Below are positions 7,443 to 15,270 of a DNA stretch of 24,475 nucleotides, piece after piece. The translations under genes were made by a program, and so were the position numbers. Numbering within the stretch: the stretch's first letter is position 1; every line of letters starts with the position of its first letter. The notes below the pieces were generated by a model. The model did no database searches, was not told the DNA's origin, and saw only the letters and a list, made by a program, of their open reading frames with translations. The DNA is taken from NCBI GenBank assembly GCA_963578625.1, contig CAUZEO010000034.1, positions 1 to 24,475 on the forward strand, written 5' to 3'. The DNA comes from CAUZEO01 sp963578625. GTDB taxonomy: Bacteria; Verrucomicrobiota; Kiritimatiellia; SLOV01.

Positions 7443-9314
7443 TCACCTGCTGTCCGCCTTCAACTCGGCCAGGAGGCGCACAATGCCATCGCGAACCAAC
7501 TGTTCAGTCGATTGGGCCGGCGGCAGCCAGGGCGGCCCACGGGTCGGGAGACCCCAGGCCTCATAGCCGCCCGCCGGTCCCAGCTCGTAATCGTCCCGGG
7601 TGGCAACATAGGATGATATCCCGTTCACATGGTTAAAGAAAAGCGTATGCTTGAAGGTCGAAACCTCGTCAACGAACAGCTGGTACTCGGCAAACATTTC
7701 GCCGGTCGTGGTCAGGATACAGAGATCCTCGCCGATCGCGAGAGCGCGCATTGAGATCTCGAGCACCTGCGGCTCGCCGCTTTCGGCGATCTTCAACAGG
7801 GCCTGGTAGCGGCGGTTGTCCGGATCCTGATCCAACACCTTTCGGCACGCAGCGGGTGAGGGCGGATCCCGACGCGGCAGGGACAGGGTCATATCGCGTG
7901 ACCTCAGGAGTCCGGGGATGACGGCGTTGTCGTCTTCGAGTGCCCGGGTGACGGCGACGGCGAGCGAGAGGCCCGCGGCATCGCAGGCGGCCAGGCCGCC
8001 GCGCAGGGGATAGCCATTGACGTTACCGCAACCGCCCTGCACAAACATGAACACGCAGTTTGCCTCATCCCCGGCGGCGGTCAGCTTCTCCAGGTGCTTG
8101 ACGGCGTAACCCGGGAAGTCGGGTCCGATGGCCTCGCTGGACCAGTGGACAATCACGGGATGTGCGGCGTGCGAGAACAGCACCGCGATCTTTTTGCCAT
8201 CCGTTCCCTTGGCACACAGCACGTCGACCCACGGCACGATTGGACCTTCCGGGTTTACCCCCATCGCGACCTGGGTCCCATGGCAGCTCGCGTAACCGTC
8301 TTGTGTCGGACCCGACTCGACGTCCAGGTCGAACCGGGCCGGGGAGTCCTTCCCCAGCGCTTCAAACCCGTTCAGTACCTGATAGGAATCTCCCCCGCCA
8401 TGGGGACCGGTTGTCAGGTGGATCTCGCCCGCGGCGTCTGCAGCCACGGAGAAGTCCGTGAAGCCGACCACGAGAGGGTCCTGGCGATGATCGATGTTCC
8501 CCGTCTCGAACAGGAGGGCATCGTCCCGGTCCCAACCGTTGGCGTCTGCGTCCTCGTAACAGGCAACACGAGACCAGTCCTCGGGCCAGAGGTCGGCGTT
8601 GTAGTGATACCAGCGCAGTTCATAGGTTTTCTTCGGCTTCAGACCGCTCAGCTTAACCCGGATCGCGTCACCATCGGAGGGGCGGGCTTCGCACTGGTCT
8701 CGATACAAGTCCTGCAGGGGAGCCGCTTCGAGAGGAGAACGACGTCCACGGTCGTATGCCTGGCGGCTCCAGGATACGGCAAGGGTGATCCCGTTGACCG
8801 ATCCCTCCGCTGTCCCGGGCCCGAGGCCCCCGCTTTTCGTCATCAAGCGGCGGTTGTAGCCGATCTGCGCGGGCGCTCTGCCAACGCGCAACGTGGCGGG
8901 CTGGAGATCGGCGGCGGCGGTCGTTACCAGGTCGACAATGGCCCCGGACAGCCACTTCCTGGATTCAGCGGACAAGTGCCGCCCGTCGACACCGGGCGCG
9001 TTGTGCGTCTGGCTTGGGCAGAGGATCGTGTTTCTCTCGGGGATGCCGGAGGCTTCACGGACCGTCTCGATCACTGACTCGGCGAAATCGTGTTGGATGG
9101 TTCCCAGGTCCAGCGTCACGATGGCCATGCGTTGTGTCTCGTGGGCGATCACCAGCGCGCGGGCATACAGATCCTGGTAGACCTCCTCCCGGTCTTTCAC
9201 CCGGGTGATGACCGTCTCGGAGGCGCCGCACCTGAATTGTGCGGCGTCGGCCTCCATGCAGGCAGCACGCATCACCGCGGACAGGAAGAGTACTGGCACG
9301 TAGAGCCGCCTCAT
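7443..9314 (-). CDS. Neutral/alkaline ceramidase-like hydrolase interrupted by an inserted jelly-roll domain
   Basis: 623 residues with an N-terminal signal-like segment (about 1-24). Ceramidase-family zinc-site motifs are present: SQTHNAPGVDG near 101-111, SHAAHPVIVH at 381-390, GEMFAEY near 538-544, and NGISSYVATRDDYELG near 564-579, matching the His, His, Glu and Tyr ligand motifs of the N-terminal domain. Many environmental relatives are not true ceramidases, so amide or ester hydrolysis outside the cytoplasm is as far as I would go. Residues 163-346 do not belong to the family: they form a separate domain with WYHYNAD, FTDFSV and LNGFE that also occurs in the gene at 10163-13078. Removing them joins NRRLMTKSG to TQVAMGVNPEGP, a continuous ceramidase-like sequence of about 439 residues. 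It starts twelve bases after the PhyH stop and its own stop touches the next ATG. Confidence 0.85.
   Translation of the reverse strand: MRRLYVPVLFLSAVMRAACMEADAAQFRCGASETVITRVKDREEVYQDLYARALVIAHETQRMAIVTLDLGTIQHDFAESVIETVREASGIPERNTILCPSQTHNAPGVDGRHLSAESRKWLSGAIVDLVTTAAADLQPATLRVGRAPAQIGYNRRLMTKSGGLGPGTAEGSVNGITLAVSWSRQAYDRGRRSPLEAAPLQDLYRDQCEARPSDGDAIRVKLSGLKPKKTYELRWYHYNADLWPEDWSRVACYEDADANGWDRDDALLFETGNIDHRQDPLVVGFTDFSVAADAAGEIHLTTGPHGGGDSYQVLNGFEALGKDSPARFDLDVESGPTQDGYASCHGTQVAMGVNPEGPIVPWVDVLCAKGTDGKKIAVLFSHAAHPVIVHWSSEAIGPDFPGYAVKHLEKLTAAGDEANCVFMFVQGGCGNVNGYPLRGGLAACDAAGLSLAVAVTRALEDDNAVIPGLLRSRDMTLSLPRRDPPSPAACRKVLDQDPDNRRYQALLKIAESGEPQVLEISMRALAIGEDLCILTTTGEMFAEYQLFVDEVSTFKHTLFFNHVNGISSYVATRDDYELGPAGGYEAWGLPTRGPPWLPPAQSTEQLVRDGIVRLLAELKADSR
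8277..8828 (-). other. In-frame inserted, circularly permuted jelly-roll cassette (copy A)
   Basis: 552 bases (184 codons) inside the ceramidase-like gene. The codon GGG stands immediately before the insert (8829-8831) and again as its last codon (8277-8279); the neighbouring codons differ. The encoded domain runs from GLGPG through LYRDQCEAR, YELRWYHYNAD, GFTDFSVAA and LNGFEAL, and only then has RFDLDVESGPTQDGYASCHG. In the two stand-alone exported relatives in this window, the equivalent SFD...QAGFE...GH strand comes first and the NGxQV strand last, so this copy is circularly permuted. The insert has no stop codon, no start signal of its own and no visible transposase or terminal inverted repeat. 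Boundaries are inferred from family continuity and the 3-bp repeat and could shift by a codon. Confidence 0.7.
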
Positions 9315-9326
9315 TTCGCTAACGTC

Positions 9327-10166
9327 TCATGCGAAATCCGCGGACACCTGGTCCGCCCGCACGGGGAACCCGTCTTTCGCAGGCACCTTGCCGACGGGAT
9401 TCAGCCGGTAGGCGTCCTTGCCGCGGGCGGGATAGCTCTCGAAATGCGGCCACACCGACAAATCACACCGCACTTCGGCCGCCGAGTACCGCATGGTCAG
9501 CCCGGCGCGCATGCGGTCGGTTGTCGTGTTGGCCGGTGAACCGTGGATGATGGCGTCATCGTGAAGTGAGATCCGGCCGGCCCGGAGATTCAAGCTGACA
9601 ACCTGGCCGGGATCGATGGAAGACTCGACAATTTCCTGGCCCAACATGTACTGCTCGCCGGTGACCGCGACATGTGCCACCTCGCCCACGCGATGACTGC
9701 CGCGCACAACCCGCATGGCGCCGTTCGTCTCGTCGGTGTCGAAGATCGCAAGCCAGGCGGTGACAGCCTTGTGCGGCGACAGCGGCCAGTACTGGGCGTC
9801 CTGGTGCCATGGGACCTCGGTATGATCCCCGGGGTACTTGCAAAAGAAACTAGCACCCCAGTGGAAAAAATCAGGTCCGAGAAGGTCTTCCACGTAATCC
9901 AGGATCGCCGGGGTATGGCACAGATCGTAGACTCATCGGTTGGCCTTGTGCCATTGATTGATGCGACTGATATCCACGCCGTCGGGAAGCAGGGCGCACA
10001 ATTCTTGAAACCACCGCTGCAGATGCATGACGCCAGCGGCGTCAAGCAGTGGCATGGTTGAGAGGTAGCCCGCTTCGACGAATTGCTCTCGCTGTTCGGG
10101 CGTCAGACGTTCAACATCCGGGCGAAGCGAGAGTTGGGACACGGACCTGCCTCCCCGATCTTTCAT
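9327..10166 (-). pseudogene. Phytanoyl-CoA dioxygenase (PhyH) family protein with in-frame TGA
   Basis: Fe(II)/2-oxoglutarate-dependent oxygenase reading frame of 279 codons, normal for the family, with one TGA at 9933-9935 as codon 78. Both sides are in the same frame and plainly one protein: HKANR before it and VYDLCHTPAILDYVEDLLGP after it, where relatives usually have Trp. Downstream are the iron ligands His121 and Asp123 (WHQDAQYW), distal His208 (DAIIHGSPANTT) and Arg220 (RMRAGL) for 2-oxoglutarate, and the NGAMRVVRGSH strand. TGG to TGA needs one substitution. Because neighbouring genes use TGA as a normal stop, a Trp-reading code is unlikely; a fresh nonsense mutation, a sequencing error, or readthrough are the options. 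The start overlaps the stop of the upstream paralogue by four bases (ATGA). Confidence 0.85.
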
Positions 10167-13078
10167 CGAAGGAGCAACAGCTTGCCTTCCCGGACATCGG
10201 TCAGCGGGATCGTGACCGTTTGCGCCTGGTTCCTGAACTTCAGTTTCTTCAGGCCATCCGGAGTGATTTCGCTGACCTTCTTGCCCCTAATCCATGATGG
10301 CAGGGAGACCTTCACGTGGCCGGAGGGGATCGGCTCCTGCTCGAATGCCTCTCCCGTGGCCGTGTACTGCTCGTTTACCACCACGACCACCAGCGCGTCC
10401 CGGGCGGAGAGAATGGTTCTCGCCCAGAGGCCCTCCGATGCCCCCTCAACGGCCGCGACCGGGTATCCGCACACGAGCCAGGACCCTGCGTGCCCGAGTT
10501 GGCGGTTGAGCGGGCCGAGTCCATTCCAGAGGGCGTCGGCGGCCTTCTGCGCCTCCTCCCTTTCCGGTCCCTCCGGGAAGAACCGGACGCCGGCCATCAC
10601 CCCGGCCGGATGCCCGTCGTAGATGAAGTAGTTGATCCCCCGGGCGCCGGCCCCGAGCGCGTGGTAGGCCATGATGCGCTGTTCTGCGGCGGTAAAGCAG
10701 CGGCAGTTTGAAGTGCCCCAGCCCATCCACAGGGTGGCGAAGCAGGCGAAGGGGCGGCTGGCCCTGGATGCAATCAGGGTTCTTCGGTAAACGCTCTTAT
10801 AGTCGCTTTCTTCGCCGAGTGTAGGGAACAGGTAGGGATCCGTGTCGAAAATATCCGCCAGCGGGCCGTAGGTAAACCAGTTGTTCGGGGTGTAGGTGTT
10901 GTCTGTCAACACCAGGGAAGGCGTCTTGGGATCGAGTTCCGCCTGGTATCGAATCCGCTCGACCTGTTCCATGGCCGTGGCTCCCACCCACTCGGGATTG
11001 CTGGCGCCCGCCCTCCAGTGGGTTTCCAGCTTCCCGTCGATGGCCTTGTCCGCTTCGTCCCCGGGTGTGCCGAACCAGGTCCCCTGCCGGGAGGAGGCCG
11101 ACGCGGTTGCCTCCAGTGGAGTGATCTCGCCTTCCTGGGTCGGGCCCGATTCGACGTCCAGGTCGAAACGGATCGGATTGCCTTCGTTCAAAATCTCGAA
11201 CCCGTTCAGGACCTGGTAGGCATCCCCCTTGCTGTGAGGTCCGGTCGAAAGGTGGATCTCGCCTGCTGCGTTCGCTGTGACCGAGAAGTCCGTGTGACCC
11301 ACCTTGATCGGATCCTGCAGGCAATCGATGCTTCCCGTCTCGAAGAGCAAAGGATCAGCCTTGTCCCAACCGTCGCCTGCCCGATCATGGTACGCAGCGA
11401 CGCGGGCCCATCCCTTGGGCCAGACATCGGCGTTGTAGTGGTACCAGCGCAACTTGCAGGGGCGATTCGGTTCCAGGCCGGACAAGGCCACCCGGATGCT
11501 CTGCCAATCCGCCGAGCGGGCTTCGCACTGGTCGCGGTAGAGGGCCTCGCGCGCCCCGGCATTGTTATGCAGCCGGAACTCACCCCAGCGCGGTCCGCGG
11601 TCGTACGCCTGGCGATCCCAGGAAACGGAAAGGCGGACCCCGTCAGCCTCTCCCGTCGCTTCACCGGGCCCCAGGCCCCCGCGGCCGCTGCAGCTCACGA
11701 ATGCGGGTCCACGCAAACCGTCGTTGATCTCGATCTCTCTCAGGCCGGGGCCGTCGTCAAGAGAACGAGGGATCAATATCCGGATCCGGCGGGTTGCCGT
11801 CGCGCCGACAGGGATCTCAATCGAGCGGTGGCCGCCCTGAGACTTGAAGGCCGCCAGCTGGTCCGCGCCCATCCGGGCGACCTCGTGCCACGCGTTCTCC
11901 TTCCAGGTCTCGATCACGCACTCCTGCATGTGGTGAGAAAACTCGTGGAGGGTCAGTTTCTCCACCATGGTCTCTTCCTCCAGGTCCAGGATGAACCAGT
12001 GGTCGTAGCGCCGTGCGAACTGCCAATCGAAACAATCCGGCTCGTCCTCGAGCATGTACGCGAAGAGGGCCGGGTGACCCTTCACTTCCTCGATCGACTT
12101 GCGCACCGGCTCGAGATCGAGGTTGTCATAGAAGTAGAATTTTCGGCCTGGGAAATAGGGGGCCCACACCTTCATGCCATGCGCATCCGCCTTGTCCAGC
12201 GCCTCCTTGGAGTACTTTCCGAAGCATTGGAAGGTGTTGAAATTCAGCCGCTGGAGCTCGGGCCAGTTGTCACACCCGAAAATCCCGATCTCGAAGAACG
12301 ATTTCCACGCGCGGACCTCGCAGGCGGCTTCGTCTCCCTTGGTGTTGGTCGCCTTCAGGATGTGAAAGCTCCCCTCGGCCAGGGGGTCGGGCAGGTTGAT
12401 GACGACCGGTGCGACGCCCTTGAAAAACCCTCTCATGTCACAGTGGTGCGTCACGTCGACGCCGTCCAGGTAGACGCGCGTGATTCCCCGCACGGGTTCG
12501 TATTCGCCGACGTAACCGGGCCGTGTCTCGATGAGCAGGTAAATCTTCTTCAGGTCCTGTTCGAAGGCGGCGGAGGCAATCCGCAGCCTTGGGCGAGCCG
12601 CAGGCAGGACGACCCGCAGGGGTTCGCCTCCCTTGCCGGTTACGAGTTCAACGGTCACATCGGGCGTGGTGACCTTCTGCAGGCGCACGACCACCTCGGA
12701 AAGACCGCCCGCGGGCACCAGGTCAGGCCGAACCCGCCACCAGGCGGCCATGCGTTGCTTGTGCAATTCCTGGACGGAAACGCCGTCCACACGGATCTTT
12801 TCGATCGCCACGGGATCCTTGCCGGGGTTGTAAACGAAGAGGTGCGCCGTCCCGCCGGCATGGCGTTCCGCCCCCCGCGAGCCCTCCAGCTTGAAGGGGA
12901 TCACTCCTGGTGCAAGCTCGCCCGGGAGTTTGTCAGAAACAAGTTCCGCGGGAATCAGGTCCGGGATGAGATAGCCAGAGTCGAGTTCGAGGCCATGGTT
13001 GGTCTTGGCCTGGGTTGCGTTGCTGCAGGCGATGCCAAATCCTGCGATCAGCAGTAGGAGTCGAACCCTTGGTATCAT
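10163..13078 (-). CDS. Secreted TIM-barrel glycoside-hydrolase-like protein carrying a double-domain insertion
   Basis: 971 residues, divergent member of the local paralogue family (with 13172-15166 and 15413-17434). Order: signal peptide (about 1-24; GIAC is only a poor lipobox), an N-terminal beta-sandwich with YNPGKDPVAIEKIRVDG and AAWWRVRPDLVPAG, a second sandwich with RVYLDGVDVT, then a TIM barrel with the strand FAYMLEDEPD (acidic pair at 345-346, plausible acid/base). Residues 362-697 interrupt the barrel. It resumes at VGATAMEQVERIRYQAELDP and continues through TLWMGWGTSNCRCF and GAGARGINYFIYDG to a C-terminal beta-sandwich. Relatives act outside the cytoplasm on polysaccharides; substrate unknown. 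ATG at 13078 gives a proper signal peptide; the frame is open to a GTG at 13117. Its stop overlaps the PhyH start. Confidence 0.8.
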   Translation of the reverse strand: MIPRVRLLLLIAGFGIACSNATQAKTNHGLELDSGYLIPDLIPAELVSDKLPGELAPGVIPFKLEGSRGAERHAGGTAHLFVYNPGKDPVAIEKIRVDGVSVQELHKQRMAAWWRVRPDLVPAGGLSEVVVRLQKVTTPDVTVELVTGKGGEPLRVVLPAARPRLRIASAAFEQDLKKIYLLIETRPGYVGEYEPVRGITRVYLDGVDVTHHCDMRGFFKGVAPVVINLPDPLAEGSFHILKATNTKGDEAACEVRAWKSFFEIGIFGCDNWPELQRLNFNTFQCFGKYSKEALDKADAHGMKVWAPYFPGRKFYFYDNLDLEPVRKSIEEVKGHPALFAYMLEDEPDCFDWQFARRYDHWFILDLEEETMVEKLTLHEFSHHMQECVIETWKENAWHEVARMGADQLAAFKSQGGHRSIEIPVGATATRRIRILIPRSLDDGPGLREIEINDGLRGPAFVSCSGRGGLGPGEATGEADGVRLSVSWDRQAYDRGPRWGEFRLHNNAGAREALYRDQCEARSADWQSIRVALSGLEPNRPCKLRWYHYNADVWPKGWARVAAYHDRAGDGWDKADPLLFETGSIDCLQDPIKVGHTDFSVTANAAGEIHLSTGPHSKGDAYQVLNGFEILNEGNPIRFDLDVESGPTQEGEITPLEATASASSRQGTWFGTPGDEADKAIDGKLETHWRAGASNPEWVGATAMEQVERIRYQAELDPKTPSLVLTDNTYTPNNWFTYGPLADIFDTDPYLFPTLGEESDYKSVYRRTLIASRASRPFACFATLWMGWGTSNCRCFTAAEQRIMAYHALGAGARGINYFIYDGHPAGVMAGVRFFPEGPEREEAQKAADALWNGLGPLNRQLGHAGSWLVCGYPVAAVEGASEGLWARTILSARDALVVVVVNEQYTATGEAFEQEPIPSGHVKVSLPSWIRGKKVSEITPDGLKKLKFRNQAQTVTIPLTDVREGKLLLLR
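10988..11995 (-). other. In-frame inserted, circularly permuted discoidin plus jelly-roll cassette (copy B)
   Basis: 1008 bases (336 codons) inside the TIM barrel of the 10163-13078 protein. The codon TGG stands before the insert (11996-11998) and again as its last codon (10988-10990). The insert begins with the second half of a discoidin/F5-8 type C domain (FILDLEEETMVEKLTL ... LREIEIND), continues with a jelly-roll domain (SCSGRGGLGPG ... WYHYNAD ... HTDFSV ... LNGFEIL, then RFDLDVESGPTQEG), and ends with the first half of the discoidin domain (ITPLEATASASS ... AIDGKLETHW ... SNPEW). Joining its end to its beginning gives SNPEW-FILDLEEE, an intact discoidin core strand. No stop, start or mobility gene is inside. 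The jelly roll is clearly homologous to copy A but visibly diverged at DNA level. Confidence 0.72.
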
Positions 13079-13171
13079 GGCTGATGTGTATCCCTGTATC
13101 TCTTCGTTTGCAAGCACGGGTGACGGGTACGGATTGCGCGGTTCCTGTTACGAAATAATCTTCCGAAGGAT

Positions 13172-15166
13172 TCATTTCCTCTCCAATGCCCTTGCTCGCG
13201 CGCCCTTCTCCCAGTGTCTGGATTTTCTTTCCCATGTTTTCTGCAGCCGGGTTCTCAGCTTCTCGTCCCCGGTGAGCACAATCATGCGGGCAAGCTCCAG
13301 ATTCTTGATGTCCAGATGTACCGCTCCACTTCTCCGCTCGAAGGGCATCGTTTCACACAAGGGCATGCGGAACACATCTTCCACCCGGAACCAATCCGGC
13401 ACGTGGACGGTCACGTTTGCCTGTTCCATGGCTTCGTATTCAAAGCTGCCTATCGGCGTCTTGGGATTCCATTCCGCCTGGCCGGTCGGGTGCGAGTCGT
13501 AGTTCTTGTTCACCAGGACCAGGATGAGGGAATGATCGGCACAAAGAAGCGTCTTCGTCCAAAGATGCTCCTGGTCGGTTTCCCCCCAGGTTTCCGGTAG
13601 CGGTTCGGAAATCGACAGAAGTGGCTGGAGGGTTTGCACCTCCTGGTGCAACCCTTTCAATTCCGCAATGAGCGGCTCGCTCTCGCGGGCGCCGTGCTTT
13701 TCGGGACGGGTTGGAGCCCAGGTCCACCAGGTGACGCCCTTTGCGCCCGCGGCAAGGGCGTAATGCAGCTTCAGGCGTGCCTCGCCCGGTTCCACCGGGC
13801 GGCCGAGCCCCCACTCCTCTATCCAGGCGACGTCGGGCAGGAGGTACGGGATCCGGGGGGCGCAGGCGCGCTTCACCAGGTAGCCCGTGGCGTAGGTGTA
13901 GTACGGGTCCCTGCCGTGCGAGTGCGTATAGGTACTGCGACTCAGGATGTCGGGAATCTTCGCGTAGGTGTTGATGCTGTCGGTCAGGTAGGCGGAGTCG
14001 AGATTGATAAAGGTCAGGCTGCTGGGGCCCGTCGTGCGATACTGAGCGGTCATCTGTTCCATCGTGAGCGCAAGAGCGCCCAGACGCTCCGGCTTCGGCA
14101 CATCCAGAAACTTTTCAATCCGCTTGCCCTTGTCCCAGGCGCGGTCCTTGGCATCCGGTTCATCGTAGACAATGTAGGCGAATACCGGCAGGTCCAGCGC
14201 CTCCACCTGTTCTATAATCTCCGTCTGCACCGGAAGCCTCCCCCTGTCGCCGCAGCCCATGATCGCCTTGTAGTCGAGTCTCTTCAGTTCCTGCAGAAGC
14301 TCGACGGACATCCAATGGCCGAACGTCGACGCGACGTTGAGGTTGACCTGAGGGAGCAAGGGAAGGCTTTCGAACCACTCGAGACTGAAGATCGCGCACG
14401 GGAACGTGTCGCAATCCCAGGCGCGTACCATGGAGGCCGTTCCCGTGCCGTCATCGGTCTCGACCTTTACGAGGTGGTAGCTGCCGTACCGCAAGGCCTT
14501 ATCCAGACTGAGTTTCACGAGAGCCGTCCCGCGATGGAAATCCGGCGAAGAGAAGGTTGCCCTGCCGGTGACATCCTCTCCGTCCAAGAATACCCTCGAT
14601 ACGCTCGCCGCGCTTCCGGCATTCCTCGCGACGTAGATGTATACCTGGTCCATCTTGCGGTTGAAACTGACGTAGCCGAGCTCAATGGGGGGTGTGCGCT
14701 TTGTGCTCACCCTGCATGTGAACTCCTCTTCCCTGCCGCGGGGCTTGCCCAGTGCCGAGAACGCTTCCAACCGGATCTCGCTCTCCTCGCTCTCGGGGAG
14801 ACGCTTCATCCGGATGATTACCTCCGCCATCGCGCCCGGCGGGATCGACTCCGGCAGAACGCGCCACCAGGGCACAGCGAGATCCTCCCTCAGGTCCTCG
14901 ACAGAACGGCCGTCAATCGAGATTTCTCGAATCCCGGCGGGAGTATCCCAGGGATTCCGAACATAGATGTGGTAGTAGCCGCCGGGCTGCCAGTGATCCG
15001 GGTAGAATTGCTCCTTGAAACTCCGGCTCCGGTGCCCGGTCATCGCCGGGTCGTCTGCAATCACCTTGTCCGGGCTGAAGAAGGCCAGGTCGACCCATTC
15101 GTCCGCGGGATCGGCAAAAGCCGGGAAGGCAAGGACCAGGCAGAACACCGCCCGGATACTGCTCAT
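13172..15166 (-). CDS. Secreted TIM-barrel glycoside-hydrolase-like protein (paralogue 2)
   Basis: 664 residues. Signal peptide MSSIRAVFCLVLAFPAFADP; beta-sandwich with NPWDTPAGIREISIDG and VPWWRVLPESIPPG (about 71-111); second sandwich with RVFLDGEDVTG; TIM barrel with STFGHWMSVELLQELKRLDY, MGCGDRGRLP, FAYIVYDEPDAKD (acidic pair Asp335-Glu336), DVAWIEEWGLGRPVEPG and GAKGVTWWTWAPT; and a C-terminal sandwich plus a basic tail. The barrel is uninterrupted, so this copy shows what the 10163 paralogue looked like before its insertion. I do not recognise a numbered GH family with certainty; secreted polysaccharide-degrading or glycan-binding function is inferred from the fold and neighbours. ATG at 15166 is preferred because AGGA lies five bases upstream; the frame remains open upstream without a better signal. 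Confidence 0.8.
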   Translation of the reverse strand: MSSIRAVFCLVLAFPAFADPADEWVDLAFFSPDKVIADDPAMTGHRSRSFKEQFYPDHWQPGGYYHIYVRNPWDTPAGIREISIDGRSVEDLREDLAVPWWRVLPESIPPGAMAEVIIRMKRLPESEESEIRLEAFSALGKPRGREEEFTCRVSTKRTPPIELGYVSFNRKMDQVYIYVARNAGSAASVSRVFLDGEDVTGRATFSSPDFHRGTALVKLSLDKALRYGSYHLVKVETDDGTGTASMVRAWDCDTFPCAIFSLEWFESLPLLPQVNLNVASTFGHWMSVELLQELKRLDYKAIMGCGDRGRLPVQTEIIEQVEALDLPVFAYIVYDEPDAKDRAWDKGKRIEKFLDVPKPERLGALALTMEQMTAQYRTTGPSSLTFINLDSAYLTDSINTYAKIPDILSRSTYTHSHGRDPYYTYATGYLVKRACAPRIPYLLPDVAWIEEWGLGRPVEPGEARLKLHYALAAGAKGVTWWTWAPTRPEKHGARESEPLIAELKGLHQEVQTLQPLLSISEPLPETWGETDQEHLWTKTLLCADHSLILVLVNKNYDSHPTGQAEWNPKTPIGSFEYEAMEQANVTVHVPDWFRVEDVFRMPLCETMPFERRSGAVHLDIKNLELARMIVLTGDEKLRTRLQKTWERKSRHWEKGARARALERK

Positions 15167-15230
15167 TGGAATCCTAATCATGTCGATTGAAGCACCTGGA
15201 AGCATTGCTCCGGTTTTATTTTCGTCTCGA

Positions 15231-15258
15231 TCTATATCGAAGATAAGGGTCGAGGCAA
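15231..15258 (-). promoter_or_regulatory. Possible sigma-70-type promoter for the 13172-15166 gene
   Basis: On the minus strand TTGCCT (15253-15258) and TATAGA (15231-15236) are 16 bases apart, about 65 bases upstream of the ATG. Each matches consensus at four of six positions. It sits in the only sizeable gap between the two closest paralogues, which makes an internal promoter plausible, but the match is modest. Confidence 0.3.
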
Positions 15259-15270
15259 AGATTTCGAACT

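Noticed and set aside
9933..9935. TGA read as tryptophan or selenocysteine in PhyH
   Set aside because: Other genes here end in TGA, so a Trp-reading code is unlikely, and no SECIS-like hairpin is evident after the codon; treated as a nonsense change or error.
8277..11995. Intein or group I/II intron as the explanation of the insertions
   Set aside because: No Cys/Ser start, HN-Cys splice end or homing endonuclease motif is present, and the inserts encode an ordinary exported-type beta domain that is open through both junctions.
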